64,000 bases of DNA, from contig NZ_JAGIPG010000002.1 of the NCBI RefSeq assembly GCF_017877055.1, forward strand, positions 1,364,001 through 1,428,000, written 5' to 3'. Position numbers and translations under genes: made by a program. Source of the DNA: Neorhizobium galegae. Lineage in GTDB: Bacteria; Pseudomonadota; Alphaproteobacteria; Rhizobiales; Rhizobiaceae. The notes below the pieces were generated by a model. The model was not told where the DNA came from. It saw only the letters and a program-made list of their open reading frames with translations, and made no database searches. Position 1 is the stretch's first letter. Every line of letters begins with the position of its first letter. Positions 9,277 to 18,120 of this stretch are shown one piece after another.

Positions 9277-10263
9277 TCAATTCTTGTTTTCGGTGGTCTT
9301 GTTATCGGGGCTCGCGCCGCCTTTCAGCGGGGTCAGCGCGATCGTCCGCCGTGTATCGGAAAGCCCCAGAATGAGGATCGCGATCGCCGGCAGGACAAGC
9401 ATGGAAGAGAGATAGCAGAGGACGAGGACTGGAATGCGCCAGTCCTTGCCAAGGCTGCGGAAATGCAGGGAGGCGAAGCCCGCCATCAGGAAACCGGCGC
9501 CGAAGGTGCCGCAGATGGTGGCGCCGATCATTGCCGGAACGCCGCCGAGGAAGGCCAGCACGATGCCGCCGAGGAAGACGAAGATCGCGTGCCGGTTCAT
9601 CCGGAGTGCCGAGGGCATGTCCTCGCGTGGACGGAGCGCCCGGCCGGAGCGCGAGACGATGCGCACGGCGATGTAGAAGGCGGCAAACAGCAGTGTCACC
9701 CAGACGCCGCCCTGGACGAGCGGCAGCATCAGCACCAGCAGCGACTTGGTCTGCGCCATGCCCGCCGGTTCCGGCGTGAAGGCAGGTTCCTGGGCCTGCA
9801 GAGCCGCGATCATCGCGTCGACCATCCGGTCCGTGAGTTCCGGGCCGTAGCCGATCGCAACCCCGAGCGCGATGACGGCGATAGTCACCAGGCCGCAGAG
9901 ATGCAGGAGGATATCCGAGATCGGATACCAGGCCATCAGGTTGTCCGGGCCGCCGAGTTCCGAAGCGGGACGCGCAAGGTTGGCGAGATGCGACAGCCAG
10001 CCAGCCGGGATCAGCGTGAACACCGCCATGGCGACCGCAAACATCGGCGAAACGAGGATGGCGCCAAGGATGCCGGCAGTGACGATGCCGATGACGGCGG
10101 CGCGATTGCCCCAGCCAAGGCCGGCGATGAAGATCGGGAGCGAGGAAGCAGCGTAGAGCAAGGACGCAAAGGACAGCTGCGCATTCGCACCCAGCACGAG
10201 CAGGGTGGCGGCAATGCCGGCGAGAATGCCGGTGGGCAGCACTGTCTGTATCTTGTTCGTCAC
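9277..10263 (-). CDS. DUF2232 family membrane protein
   Basis: A 328-residue protein with about eight hydrophobic segments starting near residue 10 (PTGILAGIAATLLVLGA). The match is to the DUF2232 family of inner-membrane proteins, whose function is unknown. I prefer the GTG at 10263, preceded by AGGA ten bases upstream, over the in-frame TTG at 10302, which would add a charged 13-residue leader. It sits between rpsR and rplI, the usual alphaproteobacterial position, so it is co-expressed with ribosomal proteins. The location is conserved but does not reveal the role. Confidence 0.85.
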   Translation of the reverse strand: MTNKIQTVLPTGILAGIAATLLVLGANAQLSFASLLYAASSLPIFIAGLGWGNRAAVIGIVTAGILGAILVSPMFAVAMAVFTLIPAGWLSHLANLARPASELGGPDNLMAWYPISDILLHLCGLVTIAVIALGVAIGYGPELTDRMVDAMIAALQAQEPAFTPEPAGMAQTKSLLVLMLPLVQGGVWVTLLFAAFYIAVRIVSRSGRALRPREDMPSALRMNRHAIFVFLGGIVLAFLGGVPAMIGATICGTFGAGFLMAGFASLHFRSLGKDWRIPVLVLCYLSSMLVLPAIAILILGLSDTRRTIALTPLKGGASPDNKTTENKN

Positions 10264-10383
10264 GGTCTCGCTGTCCTGCTTTTTGAAGCAGTTAGGGGAC
10301 AAGTCCTGGATCGATGTCTCAGGTACTTCATCCCCAACATGGGATTTGGAAGTTCCGATCCGCGCCCATCGCGGAAGGGATGA

Positions 10384-10408
10384 ACCCGCTGACTTTTGTT
10401 CAGCGGGT
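10384..10408. repeat. Hairpin between rpsR and the DUF2232 gene
   Basis: A perfect 9-bp inverted repeat, ACCCGCTGA and TCAGCGGGT, with a 7-base loop. It lies just past the rpsR stop on the minus strand. There is no T-run on the rpsR side, so it is a poor full terminator. It may tune expression between the ribosomal gene and the membrane protein gene. Confidence 0.55.
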
Positions 10409-10422
10409 CCGGTATTCGGAAA

Positions 10423-10677
10423 TTACGCTACGACGTAGGGCAGCAGGCCGAGGAAGCGGGCGCGCTTGATCGCCTGCGCGAGTTCGCGCTGCTTCTTCTG
10501 GGAAACGGCCGTGATGCGCGACGGAACGATCTTGCCGCGCTCGGAAATGTAGCGCTGCAGGAGGCGTACGTCCTTGTAATCGATCTTCGGCGCATTGGCG
10601 CCCGAGAACGGGCAGGTCTTGCGGCGGCGATGGAAAGGACGGCGTGCCTGGGAGGAAGAGGATGATACGTCAGCCAT
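10423..10677 (-). CDS. rpsR: 30S ribosomal protein S18
   Basis: An 84-residue basic protein with the S18 core: HRRRKTCPF, then [19 protein letters not shown] and the C-terminal [11 protein letters not shown]18 pairs with S6 on the platform of the small subunit. The Ser-rich N-terminus ([12 protein letters not shown]) is slightly longer than in enterobacteria, as usual for rhizobia. It begins 21 bases after rpsF, with an AGGAG ribosome site in the gap, so the two are co-transcribed. Confidence 0.98.
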   Translation of the reverse strand: MADVSSSSSQARRPFHRRRKTCPFSGANAPKIDYKDVRLLQRYISERGKIVPSRITAVSQKKQRELAQAIKRARFLGLLPYVVA

Positions 10678-10698
10678 GTTTTTTCTCCTTAGCCTCTA

Positions 10699-11178
10699 TT
10701 ACGCACGGTCTTCGCGCGGACGGCGCTCGAAGCCGCCTTCACGCGGGCCACGGTCCGGACGGTCGCCGAAGCCGCCTTCGCGGCGCGGCGGGCGGTCGCC
10801 GAATTCGCGGCGCGGACCACGGTCGTCGCCATCGCGGCGCGGACGGTCGTCACGGTCGCGCTTCTGCATCATCGCCGACGGACCTTCTTCATGCTTTTCG
10901 ACGGCGATCGTCATGTAGCGAAGAACGTCTTCGTTGATGCGCATCTGGCGTTCCATCTCGTGCACGGCCGGAGCCGGTGCGTCGATGTCCATCAGCGCGT
11001 AATGAGCCTTGCGGTTCTTGTTGATGCGGTAGGTGAGGGACTTGAGGCCCCAGTTTTCAATGCGCCCGACCTTGCCGCCGTTAGCTTCGATGACGCCCTT
11101 GTACTGTTCGACGAGGGCATCAACCTGCTGAGCGGACATATCCTGCCGGGCAAGGAATACGTGTTCGTAAAGAGCCAT
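10699..11178 (-). CDS. rpsF: 30S ribosomal protein S6 with a long Arg/Asp/Gly-rich tail
   Basis: The first about 100 residues are a normal S6 fold ([28 protein letters not shown], then a methionine-rich end of the core near residue 90). From about residue 103 to 159 the protein is a low-complexity tail of RRE, GGF and GDRP repeats, strongly charged and probably disordered. Alphaproteobacterial S6 proteins often carry such tails, but their role is unknown. S6 binds S18 in the ribosome. First gene of the operon; a candidate S6:S18-responsive leader lies upstream. Confidence 0.97.
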   Translation of the reverse strand: MALYEHVFLARQDMSAQQVDALVEQYKGVIEANGGKVGRIENWGLKSLTYRINKNRKAHYALMDIDAPAPAVHEMERQMRINEDVLRYMTIAVEKHEEGPSAMMQKRDRDDRPRRDGDDRGPRREFGDRPPRREGGFGDRPDRGPREGGFERRPREDRA

Positions 11179-11199
11179 GTAGCTTTGCCTTTTCTTGCG

Positions 11200-11260
11200 G
11201 TTGTCTACCCGGACCTCGGCGGCTAAGCCTCAACGACTGCTCCTGAACGGGAAAACCCGT
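11200..11260 (-). promoter_or_regulatory. Candidate structured leader of rpsF (S6:S18 autoregulation)
   Basis: On the minus strand, just upstream of rpsF, there is a hairpin ACGGG-TTTT-CCCGT (11247-11260). It is followed by a region closed by GTTG (11234-11231) and CAAC (11203-11200) that encloses GCCGCCGAGG and CCGGG. Many bacteria regulate rpsF through an mRNA element that mimics the S6:S18 site of 16S rRNA and contains an unpaired CCG. The position and CCG content fit, but I could not test the fold against the consensus. Confidence 0.35.
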
Positions 11261-11471
11261 ACCCAAGAAAAGTGTTGTATCGAGACGGTCGAGAGCGGAG
11301 ACACGGGAGGCTTGGACCCTGTGGTCCCTGCGGCTTCCTTTTCGGGGAAGCCTGCCCTCCGTTCAGCCACCAGCCAGAAGACCGGGTGTTGCGAACAGCG
11401 CGCTTATACGGATTTTTGGGAGGATGGCAAGGGGAAGGTTCGAAATCCGGTCTGCAGCCCTGTTCCCGGCC

Positions 11472-11774
11472 CTAGTCCGGGCTCCAATCGCCGCCCACGT
11501 CCTGGCTTCGGCTGATGCGGTAGCCGACGCTTTCCAGGAGCTGTTCGGCATTCAAAAGCATCGCTGCGGTCACAAGCGTCGAATCCCGCACGGCCGCCTC
11601 CAATCGCAACTGGTCGAGCGCCAGAAAATGAAGCCTGCGCACTGGCTGATCGCCGCTTTCCAGCTTCCGCAGTTCGTCAAGCGGCAGATCCAGTTCCGAG
11701 GCAAGTTCCTCCCGCGTCAGTTTCAGTTGCTTTCGACGCCTTGCGAACTCTCTTCGGGGCACAACGGATTGCAT
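11472..11774 (-). CDS. Small helix-turn-helix (XRE-like) protein
   Basis: A 100-residue protein with a Cro/C1-like HTH at about residues 5-40 (RREFARRRKQLKLTREELAS, then PLDELRKLESG). It is followed by a Leu/Ala-rich helix region and an acidic end. I chose the ATG at 11774, since upstream in-frame codons give a Cys/Arg-rich stretch with no family look. No partner gene is adjacent; the aldo/keto reductase ends about 105 bases away on the same strand. It probably binds DNA, with targets unknown. Confidence 0.65.
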   Translation of the reverse strand: MQSVVPRREFARRRKQLKLTREELASELDLPLDELRKLESGDQPVRRLHFLALDQLRLEAAVRDSTLVTAAMLLNAEQLLESVGYRISRSQDVGGDWSPD

Positions 11775-11880
11775 GATTTCAGCGCGCCGCTCCGGATATG
11801 GAGGGCACTGATTAGCGGTCTTTTTGCGGGCCGGAGCAAGTCGCCCATTCGAGGTAGATGTCCTCCGGCCTTCGCACTTG

Positions 11881-12924
11881 TTAGAGCGGCATCGGATATT
11901 GCCGATGGACCGCGGCGATATCCGCAAACACCTCGTTAGACAGCTTAAGTTCCGCGGCCGCCATGTCGTGCTTCAGCTGGGCCATCGACGTCGCGCCGAT
12001 GATGGCTGCGGCCATGAAGGGGCGCGACAGGCAGAAGGCGAGGGCCATCTGGGCGAGGTCAAGGCCGTGTTTGGCTGCGACCTCGATATAGGCCTTCACC
12101 GCCGGCTCCTGATAGGGCGTCAGGCGGCCGCCGAGATCCTTGTTGATCGTCGCGCGGGACCCTTCCGGCCTTGCGCCGTTCTGGTACTTGCCGGTGAGGA
12201 GACCGGCGGCGAGCGGCGAATAGGCCATCAGCCCGACATCCTCGTGATGGGCGACCTCGGCGAGGTCGAGATCGAAGTGCCGGTAGAGTAGATTGTATTC
12301 GTTCTGCAGCGAGGCGATGCGCGGCAGGGCCTTTTTCTCCGACAGGCGGAGATATTTCATCGCGCCCCAGGCGCTTTCGTTGGACAAGCCGACGGCGCGG
12401 ACCTTGCCTTCCTTCACCAGGTCGCCGAGCGTTTCGAGGATTTCGGCGATTTCGGCGGCGGCCTTGTCGCGGTCCTGCTTGGAAACGTCGAAGGTCCAGG
12501 AATTGCGGAAATGGAAGGTGCCGCGGTTCGGCCAGTGGATCTGGTAGAGATCGAGATAATCGGTCTGCAGGCGCTTGAGGCTGGCGTCAACCGCCTGGCG
12601 GATGGTGGCGGCTTCGATGTCGCGGCCCTCGCGGATATGCGGGCGGCCGCTGCCGGCGATCTTCGTGGCGAGGACGAGGTCCTTGCGCTTGCCGCTCTTC
12701 TTCAGCCACGTGCCGATATATTCCTCGGTGCGGCCATAGGTGGCGGGGCCGACCGGCGTGGTCGGATAGAGTTCGGCGGTATCGAAGAAGTTGATGCCGT
12801 TCTCGAACGCGTAGTCCATCTGCTCATGGGCTTCGGCTTCCGAATTCTGGGTGCCCCAGGTCATGGTGCCAAGGCAGATTTCCGACACGGAGATATCCGT
12901 GCGGCCGAGTTTCCGATACTTCAT
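11881..12924 (-). CDS. tas: Aldo/keto reductase, Tas family
   Basis: A 347-residue NADP-dependent TIM-barrel oxidoreductase that resembles E. coli Tas along its whole length: LGTMTWGTQNSEAEAHEQ, FFDTAELYP, GRTEEYIGTWL, SLKRLQTDYLDLYQIHWP. The catalytic tetrad is present: Asp and Tyr in DTAELY, Lys in ATKIAG and His in IHWP. The physiological substrate is uncertain; Tas was named for complementing a tyrosine auxotroph. It is divergent from fabD with a 166-base gap. Cytoplasmic. Confidence 0.9.
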   Translation of the reverse strand: MKYRKLGRTDISVSEICLGTMTWGTQNSEAEAHEQMDYAFENGINFFDTAELYPTTPVGPATYGRTEEYIGTWLKKSGKRKDLVLATKIAGSGRPHIREGRDIEAATIRQAVDASLKRLQTDYLDLYQIHWPNRGTFHFRNSWTFDVSKQDRDKAAAEIAEILETLGDLVKEGKVRAVGLSNESAWGAMKYLRLSEKKALPRIASLQNEYNLLYRHFDLDLAEVAHHEDVGLMAYSPLAAGLLTGKYQNGARPEGSRATINKDLGGRLTPYQEPAVKAYIEVAAKHGLDLAQMALAFCLSRPFMAAAIIGATSMAQLKHDMAAAELKLSNEVFADIAAVHRQYPMPL

Positions 12925-13090
12925 GGCAATGAGATCCCGTTCTCAAAAAAGTCGGCGGCACTCTAAGCGCGATTTGACGAAGCGCAAGGGGACAACGGGC
13001 CGGAAAAGGCCCCGAAAACTGCGCCGCCCTTGACTCTCCGGGCCGGAATGTGAATGGAGAGGCAAAACATAAGGGAAGGAAATCATCCCC

Positions 13091-14038
13091 ATGAGCACGA
13101 TCGCATTCACGTTCCCCGGCCAGGGCAGCCAGGCCGTCGGCATGGGCAAGGACCTGGCGGAGGCTTTTCCCGAAGCCCGTGCCGTCTTCGATGAAGTCGA
13201 CGAGGCGCTCGGCCAGAAACTCTCCGCCATCATGTGGAACGGCCCGGAAGAAACGCTGACGCTGACCGCCAATGCGCAGCCGGCGCTGATGGCCGTCTCT
13301 GTCGCGGCGATCCGGGTCATGGAAGCGCGCGGCCTGAAACTCGCCGACAAGGTCGCCTTCGTCGCCGGCCATTCGCTGGGTGAATATTCGGCACTCTGTG
13401 CCGCCGGCACCTTCTCGCTGGCCGATACGGCACGCCTGCTGCGCATCCGCGGCGATGCGATGCAGTCGGCGGTTCCGGTCGGGCAGGGCGCCATGGCGGC
13501 GATCATCGGCCTCGAACACGGTGACGTCGACGCGATCTGCGCTGAAGCGCGCGATGCCGGCGTCTGCCAGATCGCCAACGACAATGGCGGCGGCCAGCTG
13601 GTCATCTCCGGCTCGAAGGCGGCTGTCGAAAAGGCGGCTGCGCTTGCGACCGAAAAGGGCGCCAAGCGCGCCATCATGCTGCCGGTCTCCGCACCCTTCC
13701 ACAGCGACCTGATGGCGCCGGCGGCCGACGCCATGCGCCACGCGCTCGACAAGGTGGAGAAGAACAACCCGGTCGTGCCGGTCGTCGCAAACGTGCGCGC
13801 CATGCCGGTCTACGATGCCGACGAGATCGCCAAGCTGCTGGTCACCCAGGTGACCGGCCAGGTGCGCTGGCGCGAGACGGTGGAATGGTTCGGCGCCAAC
13901 GGCGTCACCACTCTTTATGAGATCGGTTCGGGAAAAGTGCTGACCGGCCTTGCCCGCCGCATCGACAAGAATATCTCCGGCATTGCCGTCAACACGCCGG
14001 CCGATATCGAAGCCGCGCTCGCAGCCATTCTCGGCTGA
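13091..14038 (+). CDS. fabD: Malonyl-CoA:ACP transacylase FabD
   Basis: Moves malonyl groups from CoA to acyl carrier protein, supplying type II fatty acid synthesis. The 315-residue protein begins FTFPGQGSQ. It has the nucleophile Ser95 in GHSLG (93-97) and the active-site His in APFHSDLM near residue 204. Length and motifs are normal. First gene of the fabD-fabG-acpP-fabF cluster; a GGAAGG ribosome site precedes the ATG. Cytoplasmic. Confidence 0.97.
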   Translation: MSTIAFTFPGQGSQAVGMGKDLAEAFPEARAVFDEVDEALGQKLSAIMWNGPEETLTLTANAQPALMAVSVAAIRVMEARGLKLADKVAFVAGHSLGEYSALCAAGTFSLADTARLLRIRGDAMQSAVPVGQGAMAAIIGLEHGDVDAICAEARDAGVCQIANDNGGGQLVISGSKAAVEKAAALATEKGAKRAIMLPVSAPFHSDLMAPAADAMRHALDKVEKNNPVVPVVANVRAMPVYDADEIAKLLVTQVTGQVRWRETVEWFGANGVTTLYEIGSGKVLTGLARRIDKNISGIAVNTPADIEAALAAILG

Positions 14039-14066
14039 AACCAAAGATACGCGAAGGAACAGGATC

Positions 14067-14804
14067 ATGTTTGATTTGACCGGCCGCAAGGCACTGGTGA
14101 CGGGCGCAACCGGCGGGCTCGGCGAAGAGATCGCCCGGATGCTCCACAAGCAGGGTGCCACAGTCGGCCTGCACGGCACGCGTGTCGAGAAGCTCGAGGC
14201 GCTTGCCTCCGAACTCGGCGAACGCGTCAAGATCTTCCCGGCCAACCTCTCGGATCGCGCCGAGGTGAAGGCGCTCGGCGAGAAGGCGGAAGCCGAACTC
14301 GAAGGCGTCGACATCCTCGTCAACAATGCCGGCATCACCAAGGACGGCCTGTTCGTCCGCATGAGCGACGAGGACTGGGATGCGGTGCTCGAAGTCAACC
14401 TGACGGCGGTCTTCCGCCTGACCCGCGAACTCACCCATCCGATGATGCGCCGCCGTTACGGCCGCATCATCAACATCACCTCGGTGGTCGGCGTCACCGG
14501 CAATCCGGGCCAGACCAATTACTGCGCCTCCAAGGCCGGCATGATCGGGTTTTCGAAGTCGCTCGCCCAGGAAATCGCCACCCGCAACGTGACGGTCAAC
14601 TGCGTCGCGCCGGGCTTCATCGACAGTGCGATGACCGGCAAGCTCAATGACAAGCAGAAAGAGGCCATCCTCGGCGCCATCCCGATGAAGCGCATGGGCG
14701 TCGGGTCGGACATAGCGTCTGCGGTTCTTTATCTCGCCTCCAGCGAGGCTGGCTACGTCACCGGCCAGACCCTGCATGTCAACGGCGGCATGGCGATGAT
14801 CTGA
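14067..14804 (+). CDS. fabG: 3-oxoacyl-ACP reductase FabG
   Basis: The NADPH-dependent ketoreductase of fatty acid elongation. The 245-residue SDR protein has TGATGGLG at 12-19, NNAG at 86-89 and the catalytic Ser139, Tyr152 and Lys156. The ATG at 14067 is preceded by GAAGGAACAGG and fits the family N-terminus; the in-frame ATG inside fabD is rejected. It is 28 bases after fabD and probably co-transcribed. Confidence 0.97.
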   Translation: MFDLTGRKALVTGATGGLGEEIARMLHKQGATVGLHGTRVEKLEALASELGERVKIFPANLSDRAEVKALGEKAEAELEGVDILVNNAGITKDGLFVRMSDEDWDAVLEVNLTAVFRLTRELTHPMMRRRYGRIINITSVVGVTGNPGQTNYCASKAGMIGFSKSLAQEIATRNVTVNCVAPGFIDSAMTGKLNDKQKEAILGAIPMKRMGVGSDIASAVLYLASSEAGYVTGQTLHVNGGMAMI

Positions 14805-15090
14805 TTGAGTGCCGCCGTCAGGAAACACGTTACAATCGGTTGTTGGCGGCTGTGCAATGGAACAAATTCTGGCTTTGCTGAACACGGAAACCATGTTAAG
14901 CGGGCCATGACTGTGAATGGTCACCCTGAAATGCAGGCCGTCATATTGCGTGAGTGCAATAGGATCGGAACCTGAAAAGGGGAGAACGGGTTTGCCCGCA
15001 TCGGCGCTGAACAAGCGGCGGTCGCAGGTTTTTAACAGGGTGCGGATGCCAATCGGGCATTCGATAAAGACAAAGGTCGAGGAAACCGAC

Positions 15091-15327
15091 ATGAGCGATA
15101 TCGCAGAACGCGTGAAGAAAATTGTTATTGACCACCTCGGCGTCGATGCCGACAAAGTCGTCGAAGGCGCAAGCTTCATCGACGATCTCGGTGCGGACTC
15201 GCTCGACACCGTCGAACTGGTCATGGCTTTCGAGGAAGAATTCGGCGTTGAAATCCCTGACGATGCTGCCGATTCCATCCTGACCGTCGGCGACGCTGTG
15301 AAGTTCATCGAGAAGGCCCAGGCCTGA
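15091..15327 (+). CDS. acpP: Acyl carrier protein AcpP
   Basis: A 78-residue acidic carrier protein. Ser37 in GADSLD takes the 4'-phosphopantetheine arm that carries growing acyl chains. The sequence is a near-consensus housekeeping ACP ([23 protein letters not shown]), distinct from the rhizobial NodF or AcpXL types. The ATG at 15091 follows GAGGAAACCGAC. It has a 286-base upstream gap and a terminator downstream, so it is probably also expressed from its own strong promoter. Confidence 0.98.
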   Translation: MSDIAERVKKIVIDHLGVDADKVVEGASFIDDLGADSLDTVELVMAFEEEFGVEIPDDAADSILTVGDAVKFIEKAQA

Positions 15328-15370
15328 TCAACCCGACATAGTGGGGATGACGCCGCAAGGCAGGTCCCGA

Positions 15371-15399
15371 AAACGGCCCGCTTGTTCGGGCCGTTTCAG
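15371..15399 (+). terminator. Terminator-like hairpin after acpP
   Basis: A perfect 10-bp stem AAACGGCCCG / CGGGCCGTTT (15371-15380 and 15387-15396) with a 6-base loop lies 43 bases past acpP. Only a short T-run (TTT) follows. It probably lets part of transcription stop here so that acpP mRNA exceeds fabF mRNA. Confidence 0.65.
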
Positions 15400-15455
15400 C
15401 AATTGGGGCTCGGCCCCTGAAAATCGACAAAAAATTATAGGGTAGGGCACTGGCG

Positions 15456-16718
15456 ATGAGACGGGTCGTTATCACCGGTACCGGCATGGTATCTCCTCTC
15501 GGATGCGGAACGGAAGTCAGCTGGTCGCGCTTGCTGGCCGGCGAGAACTCCGCCCGCGTCGTCACTGAATTCGAGGTCGAAGACCTTCCCGCAAAGATCG
15601 CCTGCCGCATTCCTGTCGGCGACGGTTCGGATGGCACGTTCAACGTCGACCAGTGGATGGAGCCGAAGGAACAGCGCAAGGTCGATCCCTTCATCATCTA
15701 CGGCATGGCGGCAGCCGACATGGCGCTCGAAGATGCCGGCTGGCACCCGAAGACCGACGAAGACCAGATCGCCACCGGCGTGCTGATCGGCTCGGGCATC
15801 GGCGGTCTCGAGGGCATTGTCGAGGCAGGCTATACGCTGCGCGACAAGGGGCCGCGCCGTATTTCGCCGTTCTTCATCCCCGGCCGGCTGATCAATCTCG
15901 TCTCCGGCCAGGTATCGATCCGCCACAAGCTGCGCGGTCCCAACCATGCGGTCGTCACGGCCTGCTCCACCGGTGCCCATGCAATCGGCGACGCGGCCCG
16001 GATGATCGCCTTCGGCGATGCCGAGGTGATGGTCGCCGGCGGCGCGGAATCGCCGATCTGCCGCATTGCGCTCGCCGGCTTCGCCGCCTGCAAGGCGCTG
16101 TCCACGCAGCACAACGACGATCCGCAGAAGGCCTCGCGCCCCTATGACCGCGACCGCGACGGTTTCGTCATGGGCGAGGGCGCCGGCATCGTCGTTCTCG
16201 AAGAACTGGAACATGCCAAGGCACGCGGCGCTAAGATCTACGCGGAAGTGGTCGGCTACGGCATGTCCGGCGACGCCTACCATATCACAGCGCCTTCGGA
16301 AGACGGTGACGGTGCGTTCCGCTGCATGACTGCGGCGCTGAAGCGCGCGGGTATCTCGGCTTCAGACATCGATTACATCAACGCCCACGGCACCTCGACC
16401 ATGGCCGACACGATCGAGCTCGGCGCGGTCGAGCGCCTGGTCGGCAATGCCGCTTCGAAGATCTCCATGTCGTCGACCAAGTCGGCGATCGGCCATCTTC
16501 TCGGTGCCGCCGGTGCGGTCGAGGCGATCTTCTCGGCGCTCGCCATCCGCGACAACATCGCGCCGCCGACGCTCAACCTCGACAATCCCGATGTCGAGAC
16601 GGCGATCGACCTCGTGCCGTACAAGGCGCGCAAGCGCGAGATCAATGTCGCGCTGTCGAACTCCTTCGGCTTCGGCGGCACCAACGCATCTCTCGTGCTG
16701 CGCCGCTACGACGCTTGA
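15456..16718 (+). CDS. fabF: 3-oxoacyl-ACP synthase II FabF
   Basis: A condensing enzyme of fatty acid elongation, 420 residues. Cys170 in VTACSTGAHAIGDA is the acyl-binding nucleophile. The two histidines of the triad are in INAHGTST and SAIGHLLGAAG. The glycine-rich C-terminal motif NSFGFGGTNA is present. It follows acpP after a terminator-like hairpin. Rhizobial genomes carry several KAS II-like proteins, but this location beside acpP marks the housekeeping copy. Confidence 0.96.
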   Translation: MRRVVITGTGMVSPLGCGTEVSWSRLLAGENSARVVTEFEVEDLPAKIACRIPVGDGSDGTFNVDQWMEPKEQRKVDPFIIYGMAAADMALEDAGWHPKTDEDQIATGVLIGSGIGGLEGIVEAGYTLRDKGPRRISPFFIPGRLINLVSGQVSIRHKLRGPNHAVVTACSTGAHAIGDAARMIAFGDAEVMVAGGAESPICRIALAGFAACKALSTQHNDDPQKASRPYDRDRDGFVMGEGAGIVVLEELEHAKARGAKIYAEVVGYGMSGDAYHITAPSEDGDGAFRCMTAALKRAGISASDIDYINAHGTSTMADTIELGAVERLVGNAASKISMSSTKSAIGHLLGAAGAVEAIFSALAIRDNIAPPTLNLDNPDVETAIDLVPYKARKREINVALSNSFGFGGTNASLVLRRYDA

Positions 16719-16894
16719 TCTCTCGATGCCTCATTTCTAGGGCACCGATTGTTTCGGGTACTGAAACACATGCCGGCTGGACTCGCGAGCCGGCTCGTAT
16801 CATCTTCTGGACCTGTTTTTCGCCGCATTGGTTGGCCAAACAGCGGGTTTCAAGTATTTGAGTCTGTAGGGGGCGTTAACCCCGGGGGGCGCGG

Positions 16895-18088
16895 TTGAAC
16901 GATACGAATCATGTCAGTGAATTGCCGCCCGGCAATGGCAGAGGGCCGATTATTCCGAAATCGCCGAACGAGGCCCTGAAGCCCGAACGCGTTCCGGAAC
17001 CGCCCCGTCGTTCCAAGAAGGCGCGCAGCCAGGTCGTCATCTTCCTGAATTTCGTGATGACCATGGTCGTGGTTCTCTGCGTGATCGGGGTGGCCGGATT
17101 CTACTACATGATCTCGGCCTTCCAGCAGCCAGGCCCGCTCGAAGCCAATACTCATTTCATGGTCCGGCCCGGCAACGGGCTTGCGGAAATCGCCACCAAT
17201 CTCGAACGCAACGGTATCATCGCCGATGCACGCATCTTCCGCTACGTGACGGCGACCTACCTGCGCAAGGGCGACACGCTGAAGGCCGGTGAATATGAAA
17301 TCAAGGCGCGCGCCTCCATGAAGGACATCATGGGCATCCTGGAATCGGGCAAGTCGATCCTCTATTCGGTCGTCATGCCGGAAGGCCTGACGGTGCGCCA
17401 GATGATGCTGCGTCTCGCCGAGGATACGGTGCTCGAAGGCGACCTGCCGTCCGAACTGCCGCCCGAGGGAAGCTTGAGGCCCGATACCTACAAGTTCTCG
17501 CGCGGCAGCAAGCGCGCCGACATCATCCAGCAGATGCGGGTTGCGCAGCAGAAGATGGTGGACCAGATCTGGGAGCGCCGCGATCCGGACCTGCCGGTCA
17601 AGACCAAGGAAGAATTCGTCGTGCTCGCCTCGATCGTCGAGAAGGAGACCGGCAAGGAAGACGAGCGCGCCCATGTGGCCTCCGTCTTCATCAACCGGCT
17701 GCAGCGCGGCATGCGCCTGCAATCGGACCCAACGATCGTCTACGGCATCTTCGGCGGCGAGGGAAAACCCTCCGACCGGCCGATCTTCAAGTCGGATCTT
17801 GCCAAGCAGACGCCGTACAACACCTATCAGATCAAGGGCCTGCCGCCGACGCCCATCTCCAATCCCGGCCGTGCGGCGCTGCAGGCGGTTGCCAATCCCT
17901 GGCGGACCAAGGATCTCTATTTCGTCGCCGACGGCACCGGCGGGCATGTGTTCGCAGCAACCCTCGAGGAACACAATGCCAATGTTCGCCGTTGGCGCAG
18001 AATGGAATCCGAGCGCGCCGCCAACCCGGAAGTGGTGGACGGCCAGCCGGACGGCGACGAAGCGGAAAAGCCGCCGAAGAGCAACTGA
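16895..18088 (+). CDS. mltG: Endolytic transglycosylase MltG
   Basis: A YceG-family inner-membrane lytic transglycosylase that cuts nascent glycan strands and influences chain length. It has a cytoplasmic Pro/Arg-rich N-terminus (1-45), one membrane helix (about 46-70) and a periplasmic LysM-like plus catalytic domain. The catalytic Glu lies in ASIVEKETG near residue 250, with LQSDPTIVYG and the C-terminal NPWRTKDLYFVAD. The start is a TTG at 16895 after GGGGGGCGCGG; the first internal ATG would remove the cytoplasmic part. The fabF-mltG-yicC-gmk order is standard in rhizobia. Confidence 0.93.
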   Translation: MNDTNHVSELPPGNGRGPIIPKSPNEALKPERVPEPPRRSKKARSQVVIFLNFVMTMVVVLCVIGVAGFYYMISAFQQPGPLEANTHFMVRPGNGLAEIATNLERNGIIADARIFRYVTATYLRKGDTLKAGEYEIKARASMKDIMGILESGKSILYSVVMPEGLTVRQMMLRLAEDTVLEGDLPSELPPEGSLRPDTYKFSRGSKRADIIQQMRVAQQKMVDQIWERRDPDLPVKTKEEFVVLASIVEKETGKEDERAHVASVFINRLQRGMRLQSDPTIVYGIFGGEGKPSDRPIFKSDLAKQTPYNTYQIKGLPPTPISNPGRAALQAVANPWRTKDLYFVADGTGGHVFAATLEEHNANVRRWRRMESERAANPEVVDGQPDGDEAEKPPKSN

Positions 18089-18120
18089 CCGCTTCCTTGA
18101 AGCATGATCTGGAGACACCG

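Noticed and set aside
11427..11470. T-arm-like sequence GGTTCGAAATCC suggesting a tRNA
   Set aside because: The flanking bases do not form a T-stem, anticodon arm or acceptor stem, so no tRNA can be drawn.
13950..14066. In-frame start for fabG inside fabD
   Set aside because: The frame before 14067 overlaps the conserved 3' end of fabD and gives an unrelated leader; the ATG at 14067 fits the FabG family.
16772..16794. Hairpin GCCGGCT/AGCCGGC after fabF as a terminator
   Set aside because: It has a 9-base loop and no T-run; it may only slow transcription, so it is not listed as a terminator.
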